Counted from the stretch's first letter, positions 37,933 to 46,944 are shown. The stretch is DNA of 64,000 bases from Tessaracoccus lacteus (GCF_029917005.1 NZ_CP123967.1:2790001-2854000), one strand, 5' to 3'. A program made the numbers and translations. The notes: generated from the sequence alone by a model not told the origin.

Positions 37933-38726
37933 CGCGCCACCAGCCTTGCCGATTTCCAGATCGCGATGAAGTGACCCATCGTCACCGGCCAGATCAGCAC
38001 CGTCACGCACACCACGTACCAGGGCCAGACCGGGGCGGCGGCCAGTGCGACGAGGGCCGCGACAAGGCTCACCAACGTGAGTTCGATGGAGTGGAACATG
38101 CGGTGCAGGGGCACGACACCCGCGACGCGCCGCAGCCGTGCCGTCATCGACGCGCTGGTGATGGCGCGCACGGAGGGGGTGTCCGGCAGCCGCGGAAGAC
38201 CCGCATTGGTGCGGGCGAGGGTCACCATCATGTTGAGCGACTTGTTGAGCCAGATGCCCGCCATCAGGAGTGCGCCCGCGAACATGAATCGCCAGTCGGT
38301 CGGGGCGGCGGCAAGCGCAACGGACACCCCGAGGAAGAGCCCGATCGACCCCTCGGCCACGTAGTGGCCGATCTGGTCGAGGAAGATCCCCCTGGGGCTC
38401 ATGGTGCGGCGCCAGCGGGCGACCTCACCGTCGCAGCAGTCGAGCAGCATCTGCAGTTGGGCGAGCAGGGCCGCGACGACCACACCCCAGGGGGCAGGCA
38501 GCAGCAGCGCGGGGCCGGCCAGCCCGCCTGCGACGATCATCAGCCAGGTGACACCGTTGGCAGTCAACGGGGTGCGGACGAGCAGCCAGGTGAGGTAGAT
38601 CGACAACCGACGCATGTACAGCGTCCCGGTCCAGTGCTCGGCGGATCGCGCCATCACCCAGTCGGGCTGGACGGCGTCCCTCAGCTCCGTGAGAGAGGGG
38701 GCGGCGGGGCGGTCCGTGGGCGTCAT
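37929..38726 (-). CDS. CDP-alcohol phosphotransferase with a variant catalytic site
   Basis: A polytopic membrane enzyme (265 residues, about six helices) of the CDP-alcohol phosphatidyltransferase family, which transfers a phospho-alcohol from a CDP carrier. The signature runs D96-x-x-D99-G-x-x-A103-R104 … G113-x-x-x-D117-x-x-x, but the last position, normally the catalytic-base Asp, is His121 (FLDQIGHYV). Beside a Stealth protein and glycan exporter it may install an alcohol-phosphate or make a polyprenyl-like acceptor rather than a phospholipid. It overlaps both neighbours by 4 nt. Confidence 0.82.
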   Translation of the reverse strand: MTPTDRPAAPSLTELRDAVQPDWVMARSAEHWTGTLYMRRLSIYLTWLLVRTPLTANGVTWLMIVAGGLAGPALLLPAPWGVVVAALLAQLQMLLDCCDGEVARWRRTMSPRGIFLDQIGHYVAEGSIGLFLGVSVALAAAPTDWRFMFAGALLMAGIWLNKSLNMMVTLARTNAGLPRLPDTPSVRAITSASMTARLRRVAGVVPLHRMFHSIELTLVSLVAALVALAAAPVWPWYVVCVTVLIWPVTMGHFIAIWKSARLVAR

Positions 38727-39478
38727 CGGCTCGCCTCGTACGCCCTCACGACCTCATCGGTGGGGCCGTCCATCTCGAGCACACCCCTGTTGATCCAGAT
38801 GGTCCTGGCGCACGTGTCGCGGATGGAGGTCATGGAATGCGAGACGAGGAAGATGGTGCCCGCCTCGGTGGCCAACTCACGGATCCTGGCCTCGGAGCGT
38901 TTACGGAAGGCCTTGTCGCCCACGGCGAGCGCCTCGTCGATGATGAGGATGTCGTGGCTGCGGGCGGCAGCGATGGAGAACTTCAGCCGCGCCTGCATGC
39001 CTGAGGAGTAGGTGCGCATCGGGAGGTCGAGCGAGTCACCCAGGTCGGCGAACTCGGCGATCTGCGGTTTGAGTTCCTCCATCTCCTCCCGACTGAAGCC
39101 CATTGCGAGCCCCCCGAGGATGATGTTGCGCGACCCGGAGAGGTTGGGCAGCAGCGCGGCCCCCACCCCCAACAGGTTGGGCCGTGACCGCGCGTAGACC
39201 GCGCCGGACGCGGGCGGCGTCAGGCCGGTGAGGGCGCGCATCAGCGTCGACTTGCCCGAGCCGTTGGAGCCGACCACGCCGATCGTCTCGTTCTCGTAGG
39301 CGGTGAGGGAGACCCCCTTCAGCGCGTGCACCTCCCGCACGCCGCGGGTCAGGTTCAGCAGGCCGCTGCGGGCACTGCCTGCCGCCTTGCCGGAGGCGAA
39401 CACCCGGTACTTCACGTGCAGGTCGTCGACGATCACCACCGGGGTGCGCCCCCCACGCCCCTCGTCAGTCACGGCCAT
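38723..39478 (-). CDS. Polysaccharide/teichoic-acid ABC exporter, ATP-binding subunit (Wzt/TagH-like)
   Basis: The cytoplasmic ATPase (251 residues) of a two-component glycan exporter. Walker A GSNGSGKST at about 70-78, Q-loop region NLLGVGAALLPNLSGSRNI, signature YSSGMQARLKFS, Walker B ILIIDEALAVGD, and switch HSMTSI. The VGAALLPNLSGSRNI block and the lack of a C-terminal carbohydrate-binding domain resemble TagH/RfbE-type exporters of teichoic acids or galactan. Its partner permease follows upstream with a 14-base overlap. Confidence 0.9.
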   Translation of the reverse strand: MAVTDEGRGGRTPVVIVDDLHVKYRVFASGKAAGSARSGLLNLTRGVREVHALKGVSLTAYENETIGVVGSNGSGKSTLMRALTGLTPPASGAVYARSRPNLLGVGAALLPNLSGSRNIILGGLAMGFSREEMEELKPQIAEFADLGDSLDLPMRTYSSGMQARLKFSIAAARSHDILIIDEALAVGDKAFRKRSEARIRELATEAGTIFLVSHSMTSIRDTCARTIWINRGVLEMDGPTDEVVRAYEASR

Positions 39479-40331
39479 AGCGCTCCTCGGCCCGCCAGAA
39501 GAACACGGCGCCGAACATGAAGGTCGCGATCGAGCTCGCGGCCAGCAGCCCCCAGTAGTAGCCGGGGTAACCGGCCGCCCCGATGAGGTGGTGGCGGGCG
39601 ATCTTCAGCACCTGATAGAGCGGGTAGAAGTCGAAGATCCGCAGCAGCACCGGATGGTTCGCAAGGATCTTGTCCACGGCGAACAGCACCCCGGACATGT
39701 AGAACAGGAGGCGGCTGATGAAGGGCAGCAGCTGCGTCAGGTCGGAGACGTGCACGGTGAGCCGGGCCGTGACCAGGCCGACCCCGGCGCTGACCAGCGC
39801 CAGGCATGCGGTCAGCGGCAGCATGTACAGCCATTCCAGGCGGGGGAAGTGCCCGAACAGCATCAGGATCGGCACCAGGACCACGAGCATGATCAGGAAC
39901 TGCAGGAACCGTTCGATGATCGCGGCCAGCGGGAGCGTCATGCGGGGGAAGGCGAGCGACTGCACCAGGTTCCGGTTGCCCGTGAGCGACTTTGACCCGT
40001 CGTTGAAGCAGCCCTGGAAGAACTCGAACAGGAACACGCCGATCACGACGAAGGCGGGGAAGTCCGGTGGCCGGTTACCTGCCTGCAGGAGCCCGAAGAT
40101 GATGCCGTAGATCCCCGCGTTGAGCAGCGGGCGGAGCACGACCCAGGCGAGCCCGAGACGGTTGCTCTCCAGGCCCGCCCGCATCCGGTAACGGGCCATC
40201 GTGACGATGAAGTCGCGGCGTTGCCACACCTCCAGCAGGTACCTGAGGAACGGAGGTCGCGCACCAACCCGCGGCAGATCTGCTGCCGGGGCCGAAGCGG
40301 TGAACGTCACGTCTGAGATGCCTTTCGCCAA
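39465..40331 (-). CDS. Polysaccharide/teichoic-acid ABC exporter, permease subunit (Wzm/TagG-like)
   Basis: An ABC-2 type membrane protein of about 288 residues with six hydrophobic helices (for example AGIYGIIFGLLQA, FVVIGVFLFEFFQG, FLIMLVVLVPILMLFG, LACLALVSAGVGLVTARL). The motif RYRMRAGLESNRLGLAWVVLRP before the first helix is the typical amphipathic entry helix. No ATG is available at the right place; I favour a TTG at 40331 with GGAG just upstream, or a GTG at 40310. The 432-residue ORF from 40763 is an artefact in its first third, because that overlaps the HAD gene. First gene of the exporter operon. Confidence 0.8.
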   Translation of the reverse strand: MAKGISDVTFTASAPAADLPRVGARPPFLRYLLEVWQRRDFIVTMARYRMRAGLESNRLGLAWVVLRPLLNAGIYGIIFGLLQAGNRPPDFPAFVVIGVFLFEFFQGCFNDGSKSLTGNRNLVQSLAFPRMTLPLAAIIERFLQFLIMLVVLVPILMLFGHFPRLEWLYMLPLTACLALVSAGVGLVTARLTVHVSDLTQLLPFISRLLFYMSGVLFAVDKILANHPVLLRIFDFYPLYQVLKIARHHLIGAAGYPGYYWGLLAASSIATFMFGAVFFWRAEERYGRD

Positions 40332-40449
40332 GGAACTCCAGCACCCTGCCGGGGCACATCCATTCTCGGCAGGAGGTGGCGCCGAGCAGCCAGCAGCAGC
40401 TGACGACGTCGGTAGTCTATCGAGGATCCCGACGGCTTCCCAAGCGGAC

Positions 40450-41301
40450 TCAGGAAGCCGCCTCCTCGGCGCTGGGGAACCAGCGGTCAAGTTCGGTGAC
40501 CGTGCCCAGTTCGTCGAAGGTTCCCGTGACCGCATCCGCCGCACGGCGCACCTCCTCGGCGGCGTCACCGACCGCGACCCCGCGACTCGCCCACTGGAGC
40601 ATCTCGATGTCGTTGCGGCCGTCGCCGATGGCGAGCACGTCCGCCCGGTCGATCCCGAGCGCCCCGCACACGATCTGCAGGCCGTGGGCCTTGTCGACGC
40701 CCTGCGGTGCGATGTCGAGCCAGGCAGACCACCCGATGAAGTAGGCCACCTCGTGCAGTCCAAGCTTGGCGACGACCTCGGAGAACTTCTCCTCCGTGCT
40801 CTCCGGGTCGCGGACGATGACGCGGGAAACGGGCCGTGAGGCCAACTCGTCGATGGTCTCGATCGTGACGTCGCCCTGCAGCTCGCCCGGCGGGAACTCG
40901 CGGCTCACCCGCCAATGCAGGCCATCCTGGACGGCGATCCGCGCGGTGGGGGTCACTTCGGCGACCTGCCTCACCACGGAGGCGGGGTCGAAGCGGGTCT
41001 CGTGCCGGACCTCGAAGGGCGGGTTGGTGACCACCATCGCCCCGTTCGACGACACGGCCCAGCCCGCGGGCAGGCCCAGTTCCTCGAAGATGGTCCGGGT
41101 GGCGAGCCAGGAGCGGCCGGTGGTCAGCACGACGGGCACACCCGCATCGACCACGCGGCGCACGGCCGCGTGGACCTCCGGAGGCATCACCCCGAAGCCG
41201 TCGACCAGGGTGCCGTCTATGTCGAGCGCCACCATCTTCGGGTGAAGTCCATCTGCTCGTCGACCTTTCGTTTCACTGGGCGGAAGCACCGGGTCAGCCA
41301 A
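40450..41301 (-). CDS. Cof-type HAD-superfamily phosphatase
   Basis: A 283-residue haloacid dehalogenase-fold hydrolase. Motif I is VALDIDGTLVDG, motif II VLTTGRS, and motif III/IV KAHGLQIVC and LAIGDGRNDIEML, with the large C2B cap between, as in Cof/YidA-type sugar-phosphate or flavin-phosphate phosphatases. Substrate cannot be assigned. It starts at a TTG (a GTG four codons on is also possible) with GAGGTGG overlapping the serS stop region, so it is probably co-transcribed with serS. Confidence 0.82.
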   Translation of the reverse strand: MADPVLPPSETKGRRADGLHPKMVALDIDGTLVDGFGVMPPEVHAAVRRVVDAGVPVVLTTGRSWLATRTIFEELGLPAGWAVSSNGAMVVTNPPFEVRHETRFDPASVVRQVAEVTPTARIAVQDGLHWRVSREFPPGELQGDVTIETIDELASRPVSRVIVRDPESTEEKFSEVVAKLGLHEVAYFIGWSAWLDIAPQGVDKAHGLQIVCGALGIDRADVLAIGDGRNDIEMLQWASRGVAVGDAAEEVRRAADAVTGTFDELGTVTELDRWFPSAEEAAS

Positions 41302-41310
41302 CCGGCCACC

Positions 41311-42584
41311 TCAGGCGACCGGTGCCAGGACCTCCCGGCCACCGAGGTAGGGGCGGAGGGCCTCCGGGACACGGATGGACCCGTCGGCCTACTGATGGTT
41401 CTCCAGCAGCATGATGATGATGCGGGTCATGGCACACAGGGTGCCGTTCAGGGTCGCGACGGGACGCACGCCGTCCTCGAAGCGGCCACGGATGTTGAGC
41501 CTGCGCGCCTGGAACTCGGTGCAGTTCGACGTCGAGGTGACCTCGCGGTAGCGATTCTGCGTCGGCAGCCACGCGTAGCAGTCGTACTTGCGTGCCGCGC
41601 TGAGCCCGAGGTCACCGGAGGCCACGTCGAGCACCTCGAACGGCAACTCGAGCGCCTGGAGGAAGGCCTTCTCGTAGCCAAGGAGCAACTCGTGCCAGCG
41701 CTCGGCGTCGGCCGGGTCGCAGTAGACGAACATCTCGACCTTGTCGAACCAGTGCACGCGGAAGATGCCGCGGGTGTCCTTGCCGTAGGAGCCGGCCTCG
41801 CGGCGGAAGCACGGGGAGTAGGCGGCGTAGGTGCGCGGCAGGCTTCCACCGTCGAGGATCTCGTCGGAATGGTAGGCGGCGAGCGCCACCTCGGAGGTGC
41901 CCACCAGGTACAGATCGTCCTCCGCAAGGTGGTAGACGTCCTGCGCCGCCTGGCCGAGGAACCCGGTGCCCTCCATCGCCGACGGCTTGACGAGGGCCGG
42001 CGGGATCATGGCCGTGAAGCCCCACTCGGTGGCCTTGCTCATCGCGAAGTTGAGCAGCGCGATCTCGAGCTGGGCGCCGATGCCGGTGAGCACGTAGAAG
42101 CGGGAACCCGAGATCTTCGTGCCGCGCTCCATGTCGATGGCACGCAGGCCCTCACCGAGCTCGAGGTGATCCTTGGGTTCGAATCCCTCGGCCGCGAAGT
42201 CACGCGGGGTGCCGAAGCGCTCGATCACGACACCCTCGTCCTCACCGCCCTCCGGGACGCCGTCGATGACGAGGTTGCCGAGCTGCTTCATCAGCTCGTC
42301 GAAGCGGGCCCCGCCTCCGCGGTGGCCGACTGCGAGGCCTTGACGTCGGCGGCGAGCTGCTTGGTCCTCGCGAGCAGGGCCTGCTTCTCGTCGCCCTTGG
42401 CCTGGGCGACCTGCTTGCCGAGCGCCTTCTGCTCGGCGCGCTGGGTCTCGGAGGCCAGGATCGCGGCCCTGCGCGACTCATCAGCGGCGATCAGGTCATC
42501 GACGAGTTCGACCGAGGCGCCGCGGGCGGCCTGGGAGCGTCGGACGCGGTCGGGATCTGCGCGCAGCCACTTCGGATCAATCAT
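41311..42584 (-). pseudogene. serS: Seryl-tRNA synthetase with a frameshift and an in-frame stop
   Basis: Class II aminoacyl-tRNA synthetase that charges tRNA-Ser; about 424 residues when repaired. The N-terminal coiled-coil arm (MIDPKWLRADPDRVRRSQ to [15 protein letters not shown]) is followed by a one-base deletion near 42310; restoring it gives …[20 protein letters not shown]. Motif 2 ([23 protein letters not shown]) and motif 3 ([19 protein letters not shown]) are intact, but codon TAG replaces the expected glutamine after ENHQ (41386-41388); the frame continues ADGSIRVPEALRPYLGG and ends at 41311. An IS21 end lies 45 bases upstream of the start. An essential gene, so either the sequence is wrong or another copy exists. 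Confidence 0.85.
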
Positions 42585-42750
42585 GGGCCCAACATTACCC
42601 ATCGGAGACCGTTCGGCCGCTCTGGAAATGACAGTCTGATTTGGCCCCACTGTGACGGTCCGTTCTGGCTCCGGGTGGTGACACGCGGGCCGATTGTGAC
42701 GGTCTGATCTGGCCCCACCCTTGAGGCTGGTCGTTGAGTGTTCGTCGACG

Positions 42751-44334
42751 ATGAAGGGGTGGGCCGGAGTGTCTGGTGGGAGTCGTGTCAGGGTGTTCGA
42801 AGCGATCCGTAGGGACCGTCGGGATGATCCCGATGTGTCGATTCGTGAGTTGGCGTCGCGTCATGGGGTGCACCGGCGCACGGTGCGGCAGGCGTTGGTG
42901 TCGGCGGAGCCGCCGCCGCGGAAGGTGGCGCAGCGGGAGGCGCCGGTGCTGGGGCCGGTGAAGCCGTTGATCGACGCGATGCTGCGCGAGGATCTGGACG
43001 CGCCCCGCAAGCAACGCCACACGGCCCGACGGATCAGGGAACGTCTGGTTGAGGAGCATCAGGTGGTGGTGGCCTATCCGACGGTGCGTGACTATGTCCG
43101 CGACGCGCGGCCGCGGATCGCCGTCGAGGCGGGTCGGCAGTTGGTCGAGGTGTTCGTGCCGCAGACTCACGCTCCTGGCGCCGAAGCCGAGGTCGACTTC
43201 GCCGACTTGTGGATCGTGTTGGCGGGGGTGAAGACCAAGGTGTTCTTGTTCACGCTGCGGTTGTCGTACTCGGGTCGGGCGGTCCATCGCGCGTATTCGA
43301 CCGCCTCACAGGAGGCGTTCCTCGACGGGCACCGCTACGCCTTCGAACAACTCGGCGGCATCCCGAGGGTCCATATCCGTTACGACAAATTGAAGGCGGC
43401 CGTGTCGCGGGTGTTGATGGGCAGGACCCGGGTCGAGTCGGACCGGTGGGTGACGTTCCGGTCCCACTACGGCTTCGACGTGTTCTACTGCCGTCCCGGG
43501 GTGGAAGGGGCACATGAGAAGGGCGGCGTTGAGGGCGAAGGCGGCCGTTTCCGCCGCACCCACACCGTCCCGATGCCGAAGGTCGACAGCATCGCCGAGC
43601 TGAACGCCTACTTCGCCCGCTGCGACGCCAAGGATGACCATCGGCGCGTCGGTCAGCGGGTCAGTACCGTCGGCGACGATTTCGCCGCCGAGGCCGCCCT
43701 GCTGCGGGACTTACCATCGGAGGCGTTCGAGACTGGGATCAGTTTGCGTCCGCGGGTCGATCGGCACGCGCGGGTCACCGTCCGCCAATGCCAGTACTCG
43801 GTGCCCGCCCGCCTGGTCGGCCGGCAGTTGAGGGTGTTGCTGCGCGCCACCCGGGTGCTGGTCTTTGACGGGCCCCGGCTGGTCGCCGAACACGAACGCT
43901 CCACCGTCCGCGGCTCGGTCAGCCTGGTCCTGGACCACTACCTGGAGGTGTTGGCCTACAAACCCGGCGCGCTGCCCGGGGCCACCGCCCTGGTCCAGGC
44001 CCGCAAGAACGGCGTGTTCACCGCAACCCATGACCACTACTGGACGGCAGCGAAGAACGCCTACGGCGACAAGTCGGGCACACAGGCGTTGGTCGAGGCC
44101 CTTCTGCTGCACCGCCAGTACCCCCACGCGCAGGTAATCGCCGGGTTGCAGGCCGCGCTCAGCGTTGGCGCCCTGGCCCCCGAGGCCGTCGCCGTCGAAG
44201 TGCGTCGCGCCGGCGAAACCACACCCCAGCTGGGGATCGTCGAGGTCGACGGCCAGATCGCCTACCCCACCGACACCAGAGGCGTCCCCAACGTCGCCAT
44301 CTACGACGAACTACTCACCCAAGGAGCCCGATGA
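42751..44334 (+). CDS. istA: IS21-family transposase IstA
   Basis: DDE transposase of about 527 residues. The N-terminal helix-turn-helix (IRELASRHGVHRRTVRQAL) binds the terminal repeats; the rve core has EAEVDFADLWIVL (first Asp), HIRYDKLKAAVSRVL (second Asp) and HEKGGVEGEGGRFRR (Glu). A C-terminal beta-barrel and helical tail are complete. An ATG at 42751 is used here, though GTG or TTG starts are possible. Its stop overlaps the first codon of istB (ATGA at 44331), the coupling usual in IS21. Confidence 0.9.
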   Translation: MKGWAGVSGGSRVRVFEAIRRDRRDDPDVSIRELASRHGVHRRTVRQALVSAEPPPRKVAQREAPVLGPVKPLIDAMLREDLDAPRKQRHTARRIRERLVEEHQVVVAYPTVRDYVRDARPRIAVEAGRQLVEVFVPQTHAPGAEAEVDFADLWIVLAGVKTKVFLFTLRLSYSGRAVHRAYSTASQEAFLDGHRYAFEQLGGIPRVHIRYDKLKAAVSRVLMGRTRVESDRWVTFRSHYGFDVFYCRPGVEGAHEKGGVEGEGGRFRRTHTVPMPKVDSIAELNAYFARCDAKDDHRRVGQRVSTVGDDFAAEAALLRDLPSEAFETGISLRPRVDRHARVTVRQCQYSVPARLVGRQLRVLLRATRVLVFDGPRLVAEHERSTVRGSVSLVLDHYLEVLAYKPGALPGATALVQARKNGVFTATHDHYWTAAKNAYGDKSGTQALVEALLLHRQYPHAQVIAGLQAALSVGALAPEAVAVEVRRAGETTPQLGIVEVDGQIAYPTDTRGVPNVAIYDELLTQGAR

Positions 44335-45129
44335 CGACCCTCACCCCCCCAAGCCGTCGAGGTCGCGATCGACACCGCCTGCCGGACCCTACGACTACCG
44401 ACCATCCGCACCCAAGCAGCCCCCGCTGCGGCCCTGGCCGCTCGGGAGCAGCACACCTACCAGGGCTTCCTGGCCGAGTTGCTGCTCGCCGAGTGTGACG
44501 ACCGTGACGAACGCCGCCGAGCCCGCCGCGTCCACGACGCCGGCTTCCCCCGACCCAAGCGACTCGACGACCTCGACTACAGCGCCAACACCAGCCTGAA
44601 CCCGGCCGTCATCAACACCCTCGCCGCTGGCGACTGGATCGCCAAAGGCCGACCCCTGTGTCTGATCGGCGACTCCGGGACCGGGAAAACCCACCTCCTC
44701 ATCGGGATCGGCACCGCCGCCGCCGAGGCCGGCTACCGGGTCCGTTACGTCCTGGCCTCCCGCTTGGTGAACGAGCTCGCCGAAGCCGACAACGACCGCG
44801 CCCTCACCAAAGTCATCGCCCGCTACGGCCGCGTCGATCTGCTCTGCCTCGACGAACTCGGCTATCTCCAACTCGACCGCCGAGGCGCCGAACTCCTCTT
44901 CCAAATCCTCACCGAACGCGAAGAGAAGACCGCCATCGCCATCGCCTCCAACGAACCCTTCAGCGGCTGGACCAAGACATTCACCGACCCCCGCCTCTGC
45001 GCCGCCATCGTCGACCGCCTCACCTACGACGGCACCATCATCGAAACAGGCACAACCAGCTACCGCCTCGCCCACACCCGCGCCAGTGGGGCCAACTCAA
45101 GCCGTCCCAGTGGAGCCAAGTCGAGTTGA
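44331..45129 (+). pseudogene. istB: IS21-family helper ATPase IstB, one-base frameshift near the start
   Basis: The AAA+ helper of IS21 transposition, 265 residues if repaired. It should begin MTTLTPPQAVEVAIDTACRT, but a run of seven Cs (44344-44350) where six are needed throws the frame after MTTLTP. The rest is open: Walker A LIGDSGTGKTHLLIG, Walker B DLLCLDELGYLQLD, sensor IAIASNEPFSGW. An internal TTG at 44479 could start a shortened 216-residue form lacking the N-terminal domain. Either a sequencing insertion, a lesion, or slippage at the C7 tract. Confidence 0.85.
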
Positions 45130-45138
45130 CATTCTCAG

Positions 45139-45222
45139 AGCCTCAACTGGAAGACACCTGCCGAGGTGTTCGAGGAGCAGCTACGCTCACTCTCACAGCC
45201 CGGTGTTGCATCGACCGGTTGA
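45139..45222 (+). pseudogene. C-terminal fragment of an IS30-family transposase
   Basis: The 27 codons read SLNWKTPAEVFEEQLRSLSQ followed by PGVASTG and stop, matching the RKTLGWKTPAE tail of IS30 transposases. The rest of the gene is missing; the IS21 end lies eight bases to the left, so IS21 insertion or later deletion removed it. Confidence 0.75.
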
Positions 45223-45225
45223 ACC

Positions 45226-45520
45226 CAGCCAATTCCGGTCACGGAAGTTCCTGGCAGCGCTACGCCAGCACGGGCTCGCTGGTTCGATGGGCCAGGTCGC
45301 CTCGGCCGGGGACAACGCCGCCATGGAATCGTTCTTCGCACTGCTCCAGAAGAACGTGCTGGACCGGCGGCGCTGGGCCACCCGACAGGACCTGCGAATC
45401 CAGATCGTGACCTGGATCGAACGCACCTACCACCGCCGACGACGACAGGCCCGACTCGGCCGCTTGACCCCCATCGAATACGAGACAATCATGACCACAC
45501 CGGCCCTCCAGGCCGCCTAA
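45226..45520 (+). pseudogene. C-terminal fragment of an IS3-family transposase (OrfB)
   Basis: About 97 codons remain, reading SQFRSRKFLAALRQHGLAGS, MGQVASAGDNAAMESFFALL (with the catalytic Glu in AMESFF) and RTYHRRRRQARLGRLTPIEYE. The first two thirds of the integrase are missing. It directly follows the IS30 fragment, showing earlier nested insertions and deletions. No function expected. Confidence 0.85.
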
Positions 45521-45550
45521 CCCAACCTGTCACCAAGACGTGCAGCAGTC

Positions 45551-45798
45551 CCACCACGACGGTGGCGTCCGTGTCCAGCGGTGGCGCCTGCGGGTTGCGG
45601 TGGCGACGGTCCGGAACGACGGCGCGCCCCCGCCCGCCGCCGTCGACGCGCCACCCGTAAGCACACACACCACCCTTAGGCGCACACGCCACCCTTAGGC
45701 GCACACGCCACCCTTAGGCGCACACGCCACCCTTAGCAGCAAAAACCACCACCACGACGGTGGCGTCCGTGTCCAGCGGTGGCGTCTGCGGGTTACGG
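45551..45798. repeat. Repeat block: two 50-bp copies around a 19-bp tandem array
   Basis: A 50-base unit beginning CCACCACGACGGTGGCGTCC occurs at 45551-45600 and 45749-45798 with two differences. Between them, four 19-base units (CGCACACGCCACCCTTAGG type; core positions 45671, 45690, 45709, 45728) form a tandem array. The core GCCACCCTT and 19-base period match the array at 9005-9118. It fills the gap between the IS3 fragment and glf copy 2. Confidence 0.88.
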
Positions 45799-46944
45799 TC
45801 AGAGCACTCGCGCGTAGAAGGGACGCAGCGTCCTGCCCGACGACAGCGACTCCAGCATCTGGTCCGACGCGGCCAGCGCCTCGCCGATCGTCACGTCCAT
45901 GTCGAGGTACCGGTAGGTCCCCAGTCGACCGACGAACGTCACGCCCGACGCGGCCTCGGCCCGGGCGACGTAGTCACGCAGGAGCCCCTTGTCGTTGGCG
46001 AGTCGGATCGGGTAGTAGGGCGTGTCGTCGGGGCCGCAAAGGCGGCTGAACTCGCGGAACGCAACCGTCTTGTCGTGCTCCTCCCACGGCGCGAAATGCT
46101 TGTGCTCCGCGATGCGGGTGAAGGGCGTCTCGAAGTCGCCGTAGTTCATCACCGAGCAGCCTTGGAGGTCGCCGTCGGCGCGGATCTCCTCGAAGTCGAG
46201 CGTCCGGTATCCCAGCCGCCCCTGGTCGTAGCCGAACCAGGCATCCAGCGGCCCGGTCCACACGACGTGGTCGAAGTCGACACGGTCGTCGTCGGTCAGC
46301 GGTGTGCTCAGCCGCACCTCGATGCCGGGGTGGTCGAGGATCGCCTCGACGATGGTCGTGTAGCCGTGACGCGGCATCGCCTGGTGCGGGTGGTTGAAGT
46401 AGGAGTCCTCGTAGGAGAACCGCACCGGCAGCCGCTTGAGGATCGACGCCGGCAGCTCGGTCGGGTCGAGTCCCCACTGCTTGCGCGTGTAGCCGTAGAA
46501 GAAGGCCTCGTAGATCCGGCGGCCGACGAACTTGAGCGCCTGCTCCTCGAAGTTGGCGGGCTCCCCGATCGTGGGGTCGGACTGCATCTCGATGAACTCG
46601 CGCGCCTCGTCGGGGCCCATCGCGGTCTCGAAGAGCTGGTTGATCGTCAGCAGGTTGACCGGCAGGAGGTAGACGCGACCGCCGACGGTGGTACGCACGC
46701 GGTGGTTGAAGGGCACCATCTCGCCGAAGCCGTTGATGTAGTTCCAGACCCGCTCGTCGCCGGTGTGGAAGATATGTGGCCCGTAGCGGTGGATCATGAT
46801 GCCCGTGTCCGGATCGCGCTCGGTGTGGCAGTTGCCCGCGACGTGATCGCGCTGCTCGAAGACCACCACGCGGTGGCCCTCCTCCGCGAACCGACGGGCG
46901 ATGACGGCCCCCGAGAACCCGGCCCCCGCGATGCCGATCTGCAT
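45799..46944 (-). CDS. glf: UDP-galactopyranose mutase, copy 2
   Basis: A second UDP-Gal mutase (381 residues). FAD motif IAGAGFSGAVIARRFAEEG, then EQRDHVAGNCHTE, HRYGPHIFHTGDERVWNYI, FYGYTRKQWGLDPTELPASI and FGYDQGRLGYRTLDFEE; the flavin contact GRLGTYRYLDMDVTIGE lies near the end. It is clearly divergent from copy 1 at 27202 (about half the residues differ by eye), so it is not a recent duplicate. It is divergent from the glycosyltransferase-ugd pair to its right, with a 198-base shared upstream region. Confidence 0.95.
   Translation of the reverse strand: MQIGIAGAGFSGAVIARRFAEEGHRVVVFEQRDHVAGNCHTERDPDTGIMIHRYGPHIFHTGDERVWNYINGFGEMVPFNHRVRTTVGGRVYLLPVNLLTINQLFETAMGPDEAREFIEMQSDPTIGEPANFEEQALKFVGRRIYEAFFYGYTRKQWGLDPTELPASILKRLPVRFSYEDSYFNHPHQAMPRHGYTTIVEAILDHPGIEVRLSTPLTDDDRVDFDHVVWTGPLDAWFGYDQGRLGYRTLDFEEIRADGDLQGCSVMNYGDFETPFTRIAEHKHFAPWEEHDKTVAFREFSRLCGPDDTPYYPIRLANDKGLLRDYVARAEAASGVTFVGRLGTYRYLDMDVTIGEALAASDQMLESLSSGRTLRPFYARVL

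Larger units (their letters stand above)
42629..45131. mobile_element. IS21-family insertion sequence
   Basis: The ends carry the multiple inverted motifs usual in IS21: on the left TGACAGTCTGATTTGGCCCC at 42629 with further GACGGTC…TGGCCCCAC copies to about 42718, and on the right the inverse, ending CCAAGTCGAGTTGACA at 45131. It contains istA and a frameshifted istB. No target duplication is clear. It sits between serS and an older IS graveyard. Confidence 0.85.
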
